This document shows positions 1-12,085 of a stretch of 64,000 bases of DNA, one piece after another (within the stretch, counting starts at the first letter, position 1; every line of letters starts with the position of its first letter). A program made the position numbers and the translations under genes. The DNA is from Siderastrea radians (lineage: Eukaryota; Cnidaria; Anthozoa; Scleractinia; Rhizangiidae): assembly GCA_964017195.1 (NCBI GenBank), contig CAXHKT010000183.1:513201-577200 (forward strand), read 5' to 3'. Below the pieces are notes generated by a model that saw only the letters and a program-made list of their open reading frames with translations, was not told the DNA's origin and made no database searches.

Positions 1-224
1 ATGGAAGAACTGGGGAACAATGAATGCCGTTTTCGAACATTTCGGTTGATTCTTCCATTTGTAAACAGGAACTAGACAATCAGTCGTTTTTCATGCTAGC
101 ACCTTTTGGTGTAGTGTCCAGTGTCCCATTTGTGATCTTGTTCTAGGAGGCGCCCTTGAGAGGTGAACAGAACTCCTCACCTGGCGCTTGGACATCTCTC
201 GCAGACACCAATTTGGTAATCTTA
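1..224. repeat. Left arm of a long-range inverted repeat (partner 58567-58790)
   Basis: These bases are, with scattered mismatches, the reverse complement of 58567-58790. The similarity reaches the window edge, so it probably continues to the left. It stops just after the shared GT of an exon donor near 216-220. The two arms lie about 58 kb apart in opposite orientation, which fits an inverted segmental duplication of an exon plus its upstream intron. The right-hand copy also has a diverged tandem relative at 59.6-60.3 kb. Confidence 0.85.
147..215 (+). CDS. Single exon module of an unidentified Ser/Pro-rich gene (paralogous copy)
   Basis: A 69-nt open segment sits between a good acceptor (TTGTTCTAG) and a donor (GTAATC). 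It reads EAPLRGEQNSSPGAW and continues to a final TNL, phase 0 at both ends. The minus-strand exon at 58571-58639 has the same length, phase and splice sites and differs at only a few residues, which argues for a real exon. No further exons of this plus-strand copy were recognised; the rest may lie left of the window. The product is unknown and no domain is recognisable. Confidence 0.4.
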
Positions 225-3200
225 CATCTCGTTCAGTTTTTTGGGCGGCGTTTTTGTCTTCTTGATCTAAAATGAATTCTTCAACTGAGCAAACAGAAGC
301 AAACCTTTCCTCGGCGATTTTAAAAAGTGCGCATTTTTTGTGTGCGACTTTCGGGTGACGTTTCCTTCAGTACGTTCATTCATCACCAGTGAAATTTCGT
401 CGTTAGCATTGTTGATTGGACTAACGATATTTTTTCACAGTGAAATGTCGTTCATGCTCCTGATTGGCTGAAATTGAAGCTGAGGCTAAATCTGAGTATG
501 AACCTGAGTTTCAATCTTAGTCCCAACCTGAGTCTAGTCTGAGTCTGACTGTCACTCACCGGATTGGTGGTGGAATGTCCGACAGCATATGTGTAACACG
601 AACTACTGGCCGCATATTCGGAAAGAGGGGACATCTGCAAAGCAAAAGAAAGACACGGCCATCAAAAAAAACAACAAAACAAAACAAAAACAATTTGCCT
701 CTTCTGTCGTCAAATTTTAGAGCAGATATCTTCAACATCTTTCAGCTGGAATCAGGATTCGACTTTACTCAAACAATAATGCATTCAGTGAATTGTAACT
801 TACCGAATTGTTACCGACTCCATATCCGTGAGCTGAAATGCTGACAGCTTGCTCGGAAAAAGGCGATGCCTGCGAAAAAAGAAGATGACCCTATTCAGAC
901 AGAGAAAAGTAGCGTTGTGTTACTGAGCCTAGAGGGAGTCTTTTCAGAAATAGAAAAATTTCCAAATATTCTTCTACAACTAAGAAAGCCGCAGGACCTT
1001 CTATACACGCATTAACTTGAAGCGAGACGCACATTGAAATACACAACCACTTACCCTCTTTAAAGATTGGTTTCACTTTTCAGCCCAATGGAGTTTCTAC
1101 TTTATAGATGTATCTAATCAAGCCTTACAAAGTTCAAGCGCAATAAGCGATGGATACGTAGCCACTTGATCCGCTTTCACGCCATTACCATTGATTTCAG
1201 ATTTCATTCAAAACAAAATATGTCATATCAACACTCAATTACCTCCTAATGGCAGTAATGGCTCCCAAAATTGAGGTATCATACACAGGGTATAAAAACA
1301 ATGGCAAATGTCAAACAGAGAAAGCTGTTGTTTAAAGACGACACTCAGAATTTGGGGCCAAAGAGATAGAAATTAACGTTTTGATAATTAACGATCAACT
1401 TCACTGAGGACGCGGATAACAACGCTTTTAGAGATTACCGCAAGTTGTTAAATCGTTCCTGTCATGAAGCGTTAATGTCCTATAGAACACGGAACAGCTA
1501 TTTGCTTATCAGCGTCAGTTCGCTCGGGGTAAAATATTTCATCGCCTGTCAAATCGAAAAGGAACGTGTCTTTCTGAATTGGCGCACCGAGAATTTAATT
1601 GCTGTACGCAATTACCATTTCATATCGACAAGAGCGCACGTTATTAAATGCTTACCGGATGGATGCAATGCCTTGCCGAAGAACTGGACGGTTCCATGAC
1701 AAATGGCTCCCTTTCTGGAGTTCTTATGTCGTCGAGTACAACGCAACAGTCTGGCGAGAAAAATAAAGAACGTTTTAACATGGAGGTTGAATTTCCACCC
1801 CAGCCCTGCGCTCTCTGACACGCAGTTAATTGTTTAAGACCTGTTGGTCTAGTGCTGACCGACGCCCGCTTCTCGGGCTGAGCAGAAAAGTAATTTCATA
1901 GACAGGGAGACCATTGATAGCCCATGGGGTTAAGACGAAGGGAACCCTTGCCCCATATTGACGCCCCAACATTTTCTGGGAGTGCGCGAACAGTACTGTA
2001 CACTGAGAGAAATAGTCTACTTCAACCGGCCACATCAACGGAAGACTCGACTATCCCTGCAATAAACGCAACTTACTTTTCGGTCTTGAAACTGTGCAGC
2101 AGGACTGAGCTTAAAGACTGAAAGAGATGCGCTCACATTCCGTTGAGGTGAAGGCAACAAATGAACACACCGCTCTACTGACACCAGAATAAGTCCCGGA
2201 ATGCGGGCGCTTTAAGTGTCACGCGGAAACGTCCATCTGTTTACGCGAGCACCAAAAACAGCCAGTCACCTATAACTTTGATAATTTCCACACACCACCA
2301 AATTTCAGAAGCCACAATAACCTACGTTTTTTTGCTACTTCCTTTTCCCTCGAAAAACCGACAAGAAACAGCCCTAACTATGTTAAAACAATGTTTGTGT
2401 TCGAGCGATTACTTTTCGATAAGAAAAAACACCCTGGCACTTATCACAGGGTATCGAATGAGGGCCTAACAAGACTCCTTCATAGGTAACACCTGTCTAC
2501 CTCCCTCGGAGGCCACCAAAGATTGACTACTCATCGGGTGAAAGTCCTCAACTGCATTCTGTGTAATATTGAGGGCGCTTTGTTTCCTGCCAGTCGTGCG
2601 ACGTCCGAGAGTTTCAAATTCAAAGACATTCAATTAAATTATCGGAGACAACCGTGACGAATTTCAAACCTTTGTTTTCTTTTTTTTTACATTTTAAGTG
2701 ATTTCTTATCAACACACGCTCTTAACAGCAGTGGCAAATACATTGTGATCTTATCAGCCTCTGTAAACACGCCGATAATAAGGGAATTAACACCCTTTTA
2801 GAAAATTCCATTGTCAAATTATATGTTGCAAACGTTCGAGACATACGTTATTTTTTTGAAATGAGGTAAAATATATCTCAGTAACACCTTGCCCTGGCAA
2901 TGAAGAGCTTAAGAATTGCTTTTATGAGCATGTTCCAGAGAATAAAGGCAACTTCAAGTAAGGAGGTATTCCATGCGATAGGTTTTGAAATTTAAACCAC
3001 GACTTAAACACTTATAAGTAGTTAAGCTATTATCTATTTGAACCCAAGAAGCCAATTGACTGACCCCCATCGCAGGAAACAAAATGGGAAAGACAGAAGA
3101 GAGGGAAGAAATAAAAAGAAAGGCTGTCCTTTTTGCAACAAAAGACTTCAAGTAGAGAACTTGCGAATATTTGCGGTCGAGAAAGCATGAAATAGATTCC

Positions 3201-3421
3201 ACGAATCGATCTTATACCATCGCATTGTTATAAGAATAATAGAACGAATGTTTGTACAATGTTCACGTCTTTAAAAAACAGTATTAGCAAACACCGACCA
3301 ACACAAAAAGAACATTTTCCCCATTTTGATTCGTGCAAAAAACAAACACATTGTTCAGACACTAGTTTCGTTTCTTTCCTTTTTCTGACACTGTAAACGA
3401 AGTCTGAATTCTGCGGACAGC
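225..3421. other. No gene recognised
   Basis: About 3.2 kb of AT-rich sequence with only short, unconserved open frames (up to about 90 codons) lacking recognisable domains or convincing splice partners. It contains a short A-rich run near 665-690. I see no rRNA or tRNA gene and no clear transposon end. Confidence 0.6.
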
Positions 3422-3439
3422 CAGTTCACTGCGATGACC
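3422..3439. repeat. Inverted scrap of the 626-bp unit at the array edge
   Basis: CAGTTCACTGCGATGACC at the left boundary of the tandem array is an exact reverse complement of 18 bases found inside every unit (for example around 4596-4613). It abuts the first unit, which joins at the shared TGACC. This suggests a foldback or template-switch event where the array begins. Confidence 0.65.
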
Positions 3440-4047
3440 TACCTACACATAATTCTACCTTTATCCCCAGTTCAAATATATGCATTTCATATATTAATAT
3501 TCAAAGAACATTAGTTGTTGCGGTGCAAGAACACACTGCTTTCGTTTCTATCCACCAGCAGCGAGCCTTATAATAACATCAACTTGATCGTCTTAGGGTG
3601 CTGGCCTTAATTGACGCGGTATTACCCGGCCTTAATGCTGTATTTAAGCTGGTTCTAATTTCTGGTTACGTCAATCACACCTTTAAAGGTAATTAAGCCA
3701 GCCGTGGAGACTTTTTTGAGCTGCGCAGCTCGAGACTGACGGGCCAAGAGACTGTCAAATTCAGCTTACAAACAACTAGGCCCACAGGTAGGGTGTCCGC
3801 CTGCACTCGCCCCGGAGTCCCTGAGCGGAGCCTCTGACTGGAGCCTGGACACAGCCTACATTTTTAAAACACAGTTGCCATGACTGCCTGAAAGGACAAA
3901 AAAACAACCAAAAAACAAAAACAAAAACAAAACAAAGCGTGAGACAGAAAGAACATTTTAGAATTATGTGTTGGTCATCGCAGTGAAATGGGTGTTTCAA
4001 GCTAAGCGCGTGAAAAGAAGAAACCTGAAAAAATTCAGGCTTGGTCG

Positions 4048-4061
4048 GGAATCGAACCCAT
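4048..4061 (-). promoter_or_regulatory. tRNA-like B box in each 626-bp unit (representative copy)
   Basis: On the minus strand every unit reads TGGGTTCGATTCCC, matching the RNA polymerase III internal B-box pattern (GGTTCGANTCC). Flanking bases (GAGGTCA before, GACCAAGCCTGAA after) resemble those of a tRNA-derived SINE-like repeat at 16195-16206 in this window. No convincing A box lies at normal spacing upstream, so the unit probably carries only the 3' half of a tRNA-like head. Confidence 0.5.
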
Positions 4062-7000
4062 GACCTCTGTACACATAATTCTACCTTTATCCCCAGTTCA
4101 AATATATGCATTTCATATATTAATATTCAAAGAACATTAGTTGTTGCGGTGCAAGAACACACTGCTTTCGTTTCTATCCACCAGCAGCGAGCCTTATAAT
4201 AACATCAACTTGATCGTCTTAGGGTGCTGGCCTTAATTGACGCGGTATTACCCGGCCTTAATGCTGTATTTAAGCTGGTTCTAATTTCTGGTTACGTCAA
4301 TCACACCTTTAAAGGTAATTAAGCCAGCTGTGGAGACTTTTCTGAGCTGCGCAGCTCGAGACTGACGGGCCAAGAGACTGTCAAATTCAGCTTACAAACA
4401 ACTAGGCCCACAGGTAGGGTGTCCGCCTGCACTCGCCCCGGAGACCCTGAGCGGAGCCTCTGACTGGAGCCTGGACACAGCCTACATTTTTAAAACACAG
4501 TTGCCATGACTGCCTGAAAGGACAAAAAAACAACCAAAAACAAAAACAAAAACAAAACAAAGCGTGAGAAAGAAAGAACATTTTGGAATTATGTGTTGGT
4601 CATCGCAGTGAACTGGGTGCTTCAAGCTAAGCGCGTGAAAAGAAGAAACCTGAAAAAATTCAGGCTTGGTCGGGAATCGAACCCATGACCTCTGTACACA
4701 TAATTCTACCTTTATCCCCAGTTCAAATATATGCATTTCATATATTAATATTCAAAGAACATTAGTTGTTGCGGTGCAAGAACACACTGCTTTCGTTTCT
4801 ATCCACCAGCAGCGAGCCTTATAATAACATCAACTTGATCGTCTTAGGGTGCTGGCCTTAATTGACGCGGTATTACCCGGCCTTAATGCTGTATTTAAGC
4901 TGGTTCTAATTTCTGGTTACGTCAATCACACCTTTAAAGGTAATTAAGCCAGCTGTGGAGACTTTTCTGAGCTGCGCAGCTCGAGACTGACGGGCCAAGA
5001 GACTGTCAAATTCAGCTTACAAACAACTAGGCCCATAGGTAGGGTGTCCGCCTGCACTCGCCCCGGAGTCCCTGAGCGGAGCCTCTGACTGGAGCCTGGA
5101 CACAGCCTACATTTTTAAAACACAGTTGCCATGACTGCCTGAAAGGACAAAAAAACAACCAAAAAACAAAAACAAAAACAAAACAAAGCGTGAGACAGAA
5201 AGAACATTTTAGAATTATGTGTTGGTCATCGCAGTGAACTGGGTGCTTCAAGCTAAGCGCGTGAAAAGAAGAAACCTGAAAAAATTCAGGCTTGGTCGGG
5301 AATCGAACCCATGACCTCTGTACACATAATTCTACCTTTATCCCCAGTTCAAATATATGCATTTCATATATTAATATTCAAAGAACATTAGTTGTTGCGG
5401 TGCAAGAACACACTGCTTTCGTTTCTATCCACCAGCAGCGAGCCTTATAATAACATCAACTTGATCGTCTTAGGGTGCTGGCCTTAATTGACGCGGTATT
5501 ACCCGGCCTTAATGCTGTATTTAAGCTGGTTCTAATTTCTGGTTACGTCAATCACACCTTTAAAGGTAATTAAGCCAGCCGTGGAGACTTTTCTGAGCTG
5601 CGCAGCTCGAGACTGACGGGCCAAGAGACTGTCAAATTCAGCTTACAAACAACTAGGCCCACAGGTAGGGTGTCCGCCTGCACTCGCCCCGGAGTCCCTG
5701 AGCGGAGCCTCTGACTGGAGCCTAGACACAGCCTACATTTTTAAAACACAGTTGCCATGACTGCCTGAAAGGACAAAAAAACAACCAAAAAACAAAAACA
5801 AAAACAAAACAAAGCGTGAGACAGAAAGAACATTTTAGAATTATGTGTTGGTCATCGCAGTGAACTGGGTGCTTCAAGCTAAGCGCGTGAAAAGAAGAAA
5901 CCTGAAAAAATTCAGGCTTGGTCGGGAATCGAACCCATGACCTCTGTACACATAATTCTACCTTTATCCCCAGTTCAAATATATGCATTTCATATATTAA
6001 TATTCAAAGAACATTAGTTGTTGCGGTGCAAGAACACACTGCTTTCGTTTCTATCCACCAGCAGCGAGCCTTATAATAACATCAACTTGATCGTCTTAGG
6101 GTGCTGGCCTTAATTGACGCGGTATTACCCGGCCTTAATGCTGTATTTAAGCTGGTTCTAATTTCTGGTTACGTCAATCACACCTTTAAAGGTAATTAAG
6201 CCAGCCGTGGAGACTTTTCTGAGCTGCGCAGCTCGAGACTGACGGGCCAAGAGACTGTCAAATTCAGCTTACAAACAACTAGGCCCACAGGTAGGGTGTC
6301 CGCCTGCACTCGCCCCGGAGTCCCTGAGCGGAGCCTCTGACTGGAGCCTGGACACAGCCTACATTTTTAAAACACAGTTGCCATGACTGCCTGAAAGGAC
6401 AAAAAAACAACCAAAAAACAAAAACAAAAACAAAACAAAGCGTGAGACAGAAAGAACATTTTAGAATTATGTGTTGGTCATCGCAGTGAACTGGGTGTTT
6501 CAAGCTAAGCGCGTGAAAAGAAGAAACCTGAAAAAATTCAGGCTTGGTCGGGAATCGAACCCATGACCTCTGTACACATAATTCTACCTTTATCCCCAGT
6601 TCAAATATATGCATTTCATATATTAATATTCAAAGAACATTAGTTGTTGCGGTGCAAGAACACACTGCTTTCGTTTCTATCCACCAGCAGCGAGCCTTAT
6701 AATAACATCAACTTGATCGTCTTAGGGTGCTGGCCTTAATTGACGCGGTATTACCCGGCCTTAATGCTGTATTTAAGCTGGTTCTAATTTCTGGTTACGT
6801 CAATCACACCTTTAAAGGTAATTAAGCCAGCCGTGGAGACTTTTCTGAGCTGCGCAGCTCGAGACTGACGGGCCAAGAGACTGTCAAATTCAGCTTACAA
6901 ACAACTAGGCCCACAGGTAGGGTGTCCGCCTGCACTCGCCCCGGAGTCCCTGAGCGGAGCCTCTGACTGGAGCCTGGACACAGCCTACATTTTTAAAACA

Positions 7001-10000
7001 CAGTTGCCATGACTGCCTGAAAGGACAAAAAAACAACCAAAAAACAAAAACAAAAACAAAACAAAGCGTGAGACAGAAAGAACATTTTAGAATTATGTGT
7101 TGGTCATCGCAGTGAACTGGGTGCTTCAAGCTAAGCGCGTGAAAAGAAGAAACCTGAAAAAATTCAGGCTTGGTCGGGAATCGAACCCATGACCTCTGTA
7201 CACATAATTCTACCTTTATCCCCAGTTCAAATATATGCATTTCATATATTAATATTCAAAGAACATTAGTTGTTGCGGTGCAAGAACACACTGCTTTCGT
7301 TTCTATCCACCAGCAGCGAGCCTTATAATAACATCAACTTGATCGTCTTAGGGTGCTGGCCTTAATTGACGCGGTATTACCCGGCCTTAATGCTGTATTG
7401 AAGCTGGTTCTAATTTCTGGTTACGTCAATCACACCTTTAAAGGTAATTAAGCCAGCCGTGGAGACTTTTCTGAGCTGCGCAGCTCGAGACTGACGGGCC
7501 AAGAGACTGTCAAATTCAGCTTACAAACAACTAGGCCCACAGGTAGGGTGTCCGCCTGCACTCGCCCCGGAGTCCCTGAGCGGAGCCTCTGACTGGAGCC
7601 TGGACACAGCCTACATTTTTAAAACACAGTTGCCATGACTGCCTGAAAGGACAAAAAAACAACCAAAAAACAAAAACAAAAACAAAACAAAGCGTGAGAC
7701 AGAAAGAACATTTTAGAATTATGTGTTGGTCATCGCAGTGAACTGGGTGTTTCAAGCTAAGCGCGTGAAAAGAAGAAACCTGAAAAAATTCAGGCTTGGT
7801 CGGGAATCGAACCCATGACCTCTGTACACATAATTCTACCTTTATCCCCAGTTCAAATATATGCATTTCATATATTAATATTCAAAGAACATTAGTTGTT
7901 GCGGTGCAAGAACACACTGCTTTCGTTTCTATCCACCAGCAGCGAGCCTTATAATAACATCAACTTGATCGTCTTAGGGTGCTGGCCTTAATTGACGCGG
8001 TATTACCCGGCCTTAATGCTGTATTTAAGCTGGTTCTAATTTCTGGTTACGTCAATCACACCTTTAAAGGTAATTAAGCCAGCCGTGGAGACTTTTCTGA
8101 GCTGCGCAGCTCGAGACTGACGGGCCAAGAGACTGTCAAATTCAGCTTACAAACAACTAGGCCCACAGGTAGGGTGTCCGCCTGCACTCGCCCCGGAGTC
8201 CCTGAGCGGAGCCTCTGACTGGAGCCTGGACACAGCCTACATTTTTAAAACACAGTTGCCATGACTGCCTGAAAGGACAAAAAAACAACCAAAAAACAAA
8301 AACAAAAACAAAACAAAGCGTGAGACAGAAAGAACATTTTAGAATTATGTGTTGGTCATCGCAGTGAACTGGGTGCTTCAAGCTAAGCGCGTGAAAAGAA
8401 GAAACCTGAAAAAATTCAGGCTTGGTCGGGAATCGAACCCATGACCTCTGTACACATAATTCTACCTTTATCCCCAGTTCAAATATATGCATTTCATATA
8501 TTAATATTCAAAGAACATTAGTTGTTGCGGTGCAAGAACACACTGCTTTCGTTTCTATCCACCAGCAGCGAGCCTTATAATAACATCAACTTGATCGTCT
8601 TAGGGTGCTGGCCTTAATTGACGCGGTATTACCCGGCCTTAATGCTGTATTGAAGCTGGTTCTAATTTCTGGTTACGTCAATCACACCTTTAAAGGTAAT
8701 TAAGCCAGCCGTGGAGACTTTTCTGAGCTGCGCAGCTCGAGACTGACGGGCCAAGAGACTGTCAAATTCAGCTTACAAACAACTAGGCCCACAGGTAGGG
8801 TGTCCGCCTGCACTCGCCCCGGAGTCCCTGAGCGGAGCCTCTGACTGGAGCCTGGACACAGCCTACATTTTTAAAACACAGTTGCCATGACTGCCTGAAA
8901 GGACAAAAAAACAACCAAAAAACAAAAACAAAAACAAAACAAAGCGTGAGACAGAAAGAACATTTTAGAATTATGTGTTGGTCATCGCAGTGAAATGGGT
9001 GTTTCAAGCTAAGCGCGTGAAAAGAAGAAACCTGAAAAAATTCAGGCTTGGTCGGGAATCGAACCCATGACCTCTGTACACATAATTCTACCTTTATCCC
9101 CAGTTCAAATATATGCATTTCATATATTAATATTCAAAGAACATTAGTTGTTGCGGTGCAAGAACACACTGCTTTCGTTTCTATCCACCAGCAGCGAGCC
9201 TTATAATAACATCAACTTGATCGTCTTAGGGTGCTGGCCTTAATTGACGCGGTATTACCCGGCCTTAATGCTGTATTTAAGCTGGTTCTAATTTCTGGTT
9301 ACGTCAATCACACCTTTAAAGGTAATTAAGCCAGCTGTGGAGACTTTTCTGAGCTGCGCAGCTCGAGACTGACGGGCCAAGAGACTGTCAAATTCAGCTT
9401 ACAAACAACTAGGCCCACAGGTAGGGTGTCCGCCTGCACTCGCCCCGGAGTCCCTGAGCGGAGCCTCTGACTGGAGCCTGGACACAGCCTACATTTTTAA
9501 AACACAGTTGCCATGACTGCCTGAAAGGACAAAAAAACAACCAAAAACAAAAACAAAAACAAAACAAAGCGTGAGAAAGAAAGAACATTTTGGAATTATG
9601 TGTTGGTCATCGCAGTGAACTGGGTGCTTCAAGCTAAGCGCGTGAAAAGAAGAAACCTGAAAAAATTCAGGCTTGGTCGGGAATCGAACCCATGACCTCT
9701 GTACACATAATTCTACCTTTATCCCCAGTTCAAATATATGCATTTCATATATTAATATTCAAAGAACATTAGTTGTTGCGGTGCAAGAACACACTGCTTT
9801 CGTTTCTATCCACCAGCAGCGAGCCTTATAATAACATCAACTTGATCGTCTTAGGGTGCTGGCCTTAATTGACGCGGTATTACCCGGCCTTAATGCTGTA
9901 TTTAAGCTGGTTCTAATTTCTGGTTACGTCAATCACACCTTTAAAGGTAATTAAGCCAGCTGTGGAGACTTTTCTGAGCTGCGCAGCTCGAGACTGACGG

Positions 10001-10527
10001 GCCAAGAGACTGTCAAATTCAGCTTACAAACAACTAGGCCCATAGGTAGGGTGTCCGCCTGCACTCGCCCCGGAGTCCCTGAGCGGAGCCTCTGACTGGA
10101 GCCTGGACACAGCCTACATTTTTAAAACACAGTTGCCATGACTGCCTGAAAGGACAAAAAAACAACCAAAAAACAAAAACAAAAACAAAACAAAGCGTGA
10201 GACAGAAAGAACATTTTAGAATTATGTGTTGGTCATCGCAGTGAACTGGGTGCTTCAAGCTAAGCGCGTGAAAAGAAGAAACCTGAAAAAATTCAGGCTT
10301 GGTCGGGAATCGAACCCATGACCTCTGTACACATAATTCTACCTTTATCCCCAGTTCAAATATATGCATTTCATATATTAATATTCAAAGAACATTAGTT
10401 GTTGCGGTGCAAGAACACACTGCTTTCGTTTCTATCCACCAGCAGCGAGCCTTATAATAACATCAACTTGATCGTCTTAGGGTGCTGGCCTTAATTGACG
10501 CGGTATTACCCGGCCTTAATGCTGTTT

Positions 10528-10531
10528 TTAA
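10528..10531. repeat. Left target-site duplication TTAA
   Basis: An uninterrupted unit reads GCTGTATTTAAGCTGG. On the left the sequence reads GCTGTTTTTAA and then enters the element; on the right (17246-17249) the element ends and TTAAGCTGG follows. TTAA is therefore present on both sides, and the array phase is kept. One flank base differs from the usual unit (A to T). Confidence 0.9.
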
Positions 10532-10554
10532 AGACCCAGTTTAGCCCATTATGC
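10532..10554 (+). repeat. Left terminal inverted repeat
   Basis: AGACCCAGTTTAGCCCATTA followed by TGC matches the reverse complement of 17223-17245 at 21 of 23 positions (mismatches at positions 12 and 18). Confidence 0.88.
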
Positions 10555-10721
10555 TTCACGCGCCTCTATTATTGTTTTGGTCTACACGATAGCGAGGCTT
10601 CTATTGTTTTATCGGATTTCGCTTTTCTCACGGCAAACAGTTCATCGCGGCCGATCGCGTGGAAGGGAATCGATTGTTTCACCGCTTCTGCTGTCCTTAA
10701 TTTTGTTTAAACACATGTAGC

Positions 10722-12085
10722 ATGGACACTTCCATCTCAATTTCCGTATTGTCTGAAGAAAATGCCGCTGTGAATACCTACGGATCGATTGTTAGAGACC
10801 AGGAAACAACCGACAATAGCACAACGGAGGTTTGTTGTTATTTGTGCGATACTACGATGGAAAATTTCTCACTTCATTTCATTTCGCCTCATACACAGTT
10901 TTGTTTTCGAAAACTTGACCTTGTCTCCTTTTGGTTGCTATTAATTTTAGGACCGATCGTTCTGTGATTGTAAAGGCCATTGCGCCAGGAAGAAAGGAAG
11001 AGGCGCTTTGCAAGTGTCGCGAGGGCAACATCAAGTGTCACGACCTTTGTGCTTGCAACAAAGGAAAATGCAAGAACAAGGTAAAGTCTGTCGATACTTT
11101 CCAGGCCTGTATACATGTCTGATGCCCTTTCTAACTGCTCACTTCTTATTTCAGCCAAATGAAGATCAAACTGCCGAACGTGAAGAGCATTTGCGACCCC
11201 GACCCGCTGCTGATGGCGAAGTGAGATTTCAACAAGAGATACAGGATGCCCAAGACGAGATAACGGTAAGATTCACAAAACAGGAATGATTTTTGTTCGA
11301 TTGGAGCTGTTATATTGCGACAGATTATCCTGCTATCAGGTTCTCTGTTTGGGTTTCGCTTCGCTTGCCGGCTCGTAACTTGTAGCTTGCTGCTCACTGC
11401 ACACTTGCGCGCGAAACCCAAATAAGCAGTGGCCTGATATCAGGCTAGGGATTGACTGATATCAGGTAGGAACATGCGAGTTCATAAGTTTGGAGCCCCA
11501 AGTACATGCGAAAACTACATCCAAATGACCAGGGTGGGAAAGCAAAGTCCTCTAAATCCCGGGTGATTTTCTAAAGAATTGTTTATTATGTTTTTTCAGG
11601 AATTTTTGGCTACTCTTGATCCAGTCACAAAGGACAAGATTCTTGTCAACCTTCTCTCTATGGGTAGGGGAAGCCTCGACTTTGCCAAAAAGATTGCTAG
11701 TGCAGAGCCTGAGGAACCAGAACCACCTGCAGAGGATACTCCAGAGTGGTGTAAATGTCGAGTATGCAGGCCAATGCCTGATGACCAGGAAAATGTGTGT
11801 TGTAAAAGGGTGACTTGCATCACCAGCTATACAGCTTTTACAAACATCTGTTTAGACAGAGACATACTAGAAGTCTGTATCAAAGCTCGATGTGACATTC
11901 GTGCCAACAAGTTAAATTTCAGTATGGAGAACTTTCGCAAAGCTGGTTACTGGCAGTTTGCCCTATGGCGCTACGGTAAATTAGGAAGGGGAAACAGAAG
12001 GGTCATCCCTGCATGTGCTGTACGTAGGATCACAGAACACTATCCTGCACCAGATGGCAGATACATGGGCTTTAGAGCAAATTAA
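10722..12085 (+). CDS. CXC-motif plus P2X7 ballast-domain protein (four exons, one frameshift)
   Basis: I predict exons at 10722-10829, 10951-11090, 11155-11265 and 11600-12085, joined by GT-AG introns in phase 0, for a product of about 275 residues. Exon 2 encodes a cysteine cluster, FCDCKGHCARKKGRG and then CKCREGNIKCHDLCACNKGK, spaced like Tesmin/TSO1-type CXC zinc-binding motifs. The halves are in different frames because of one extra base in a TTT run near 11005. The last exon holds a Cys-rich WCKCRVCRP ... ENVCCKR segment and a C-terminal YWQFALWRYGKLGRGNRRVI ... YPAPDGRYMGF block, which match the zinc-binding ballast region at the cytoplasmic tail of vertebrate P2X7. There is no P2X channel part and no membrane segment. 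Family knowledge predicts zinc and possibly guanine-nucleotide binding; its role here is unknown. It lies inside a DNA transposon. An AATAAA signal follows at 12451. Confidence 0.75.

Larger units (their letters stand above)
3436..10531. repeat. 626-bp tandem satellite array, left segment (about 11.3 units)
   Basis: Near-identical units recur every 626 bp; landmark positions are 4111, 4736, 5362, 5988, 6614, 7240, 7866, 8492, 9118, 9743 and 10369 (two steps of 625). Each unit holds a GAGCTGCGCAGCTC palindrome, an A-rich block of CAAAAA repeats and a CATATATTAATATT stretch. Each also holds a minus-strand open frame of about 111 codons, which I treat as an artefact: it crosses low-complexity and tRNA-like sequence and starts in a WVRFPTKPEFF-type read-through of a B-box region. 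Units 1-3 and 9-11 share private variants, showing higher-order duplication. The segment stops inside a unit at the TTAA where the 6.7-kb element is inserted, and resumes in phase at 17246. Confidence 0.97.

Noticed and set aside
10722..10967. Continuous 81-codon frame starting at the ballast gene's ATG
   Set aside because: After codon 36 it reads into an intron with clear donor and acceptor sites; the spliced model fits better.
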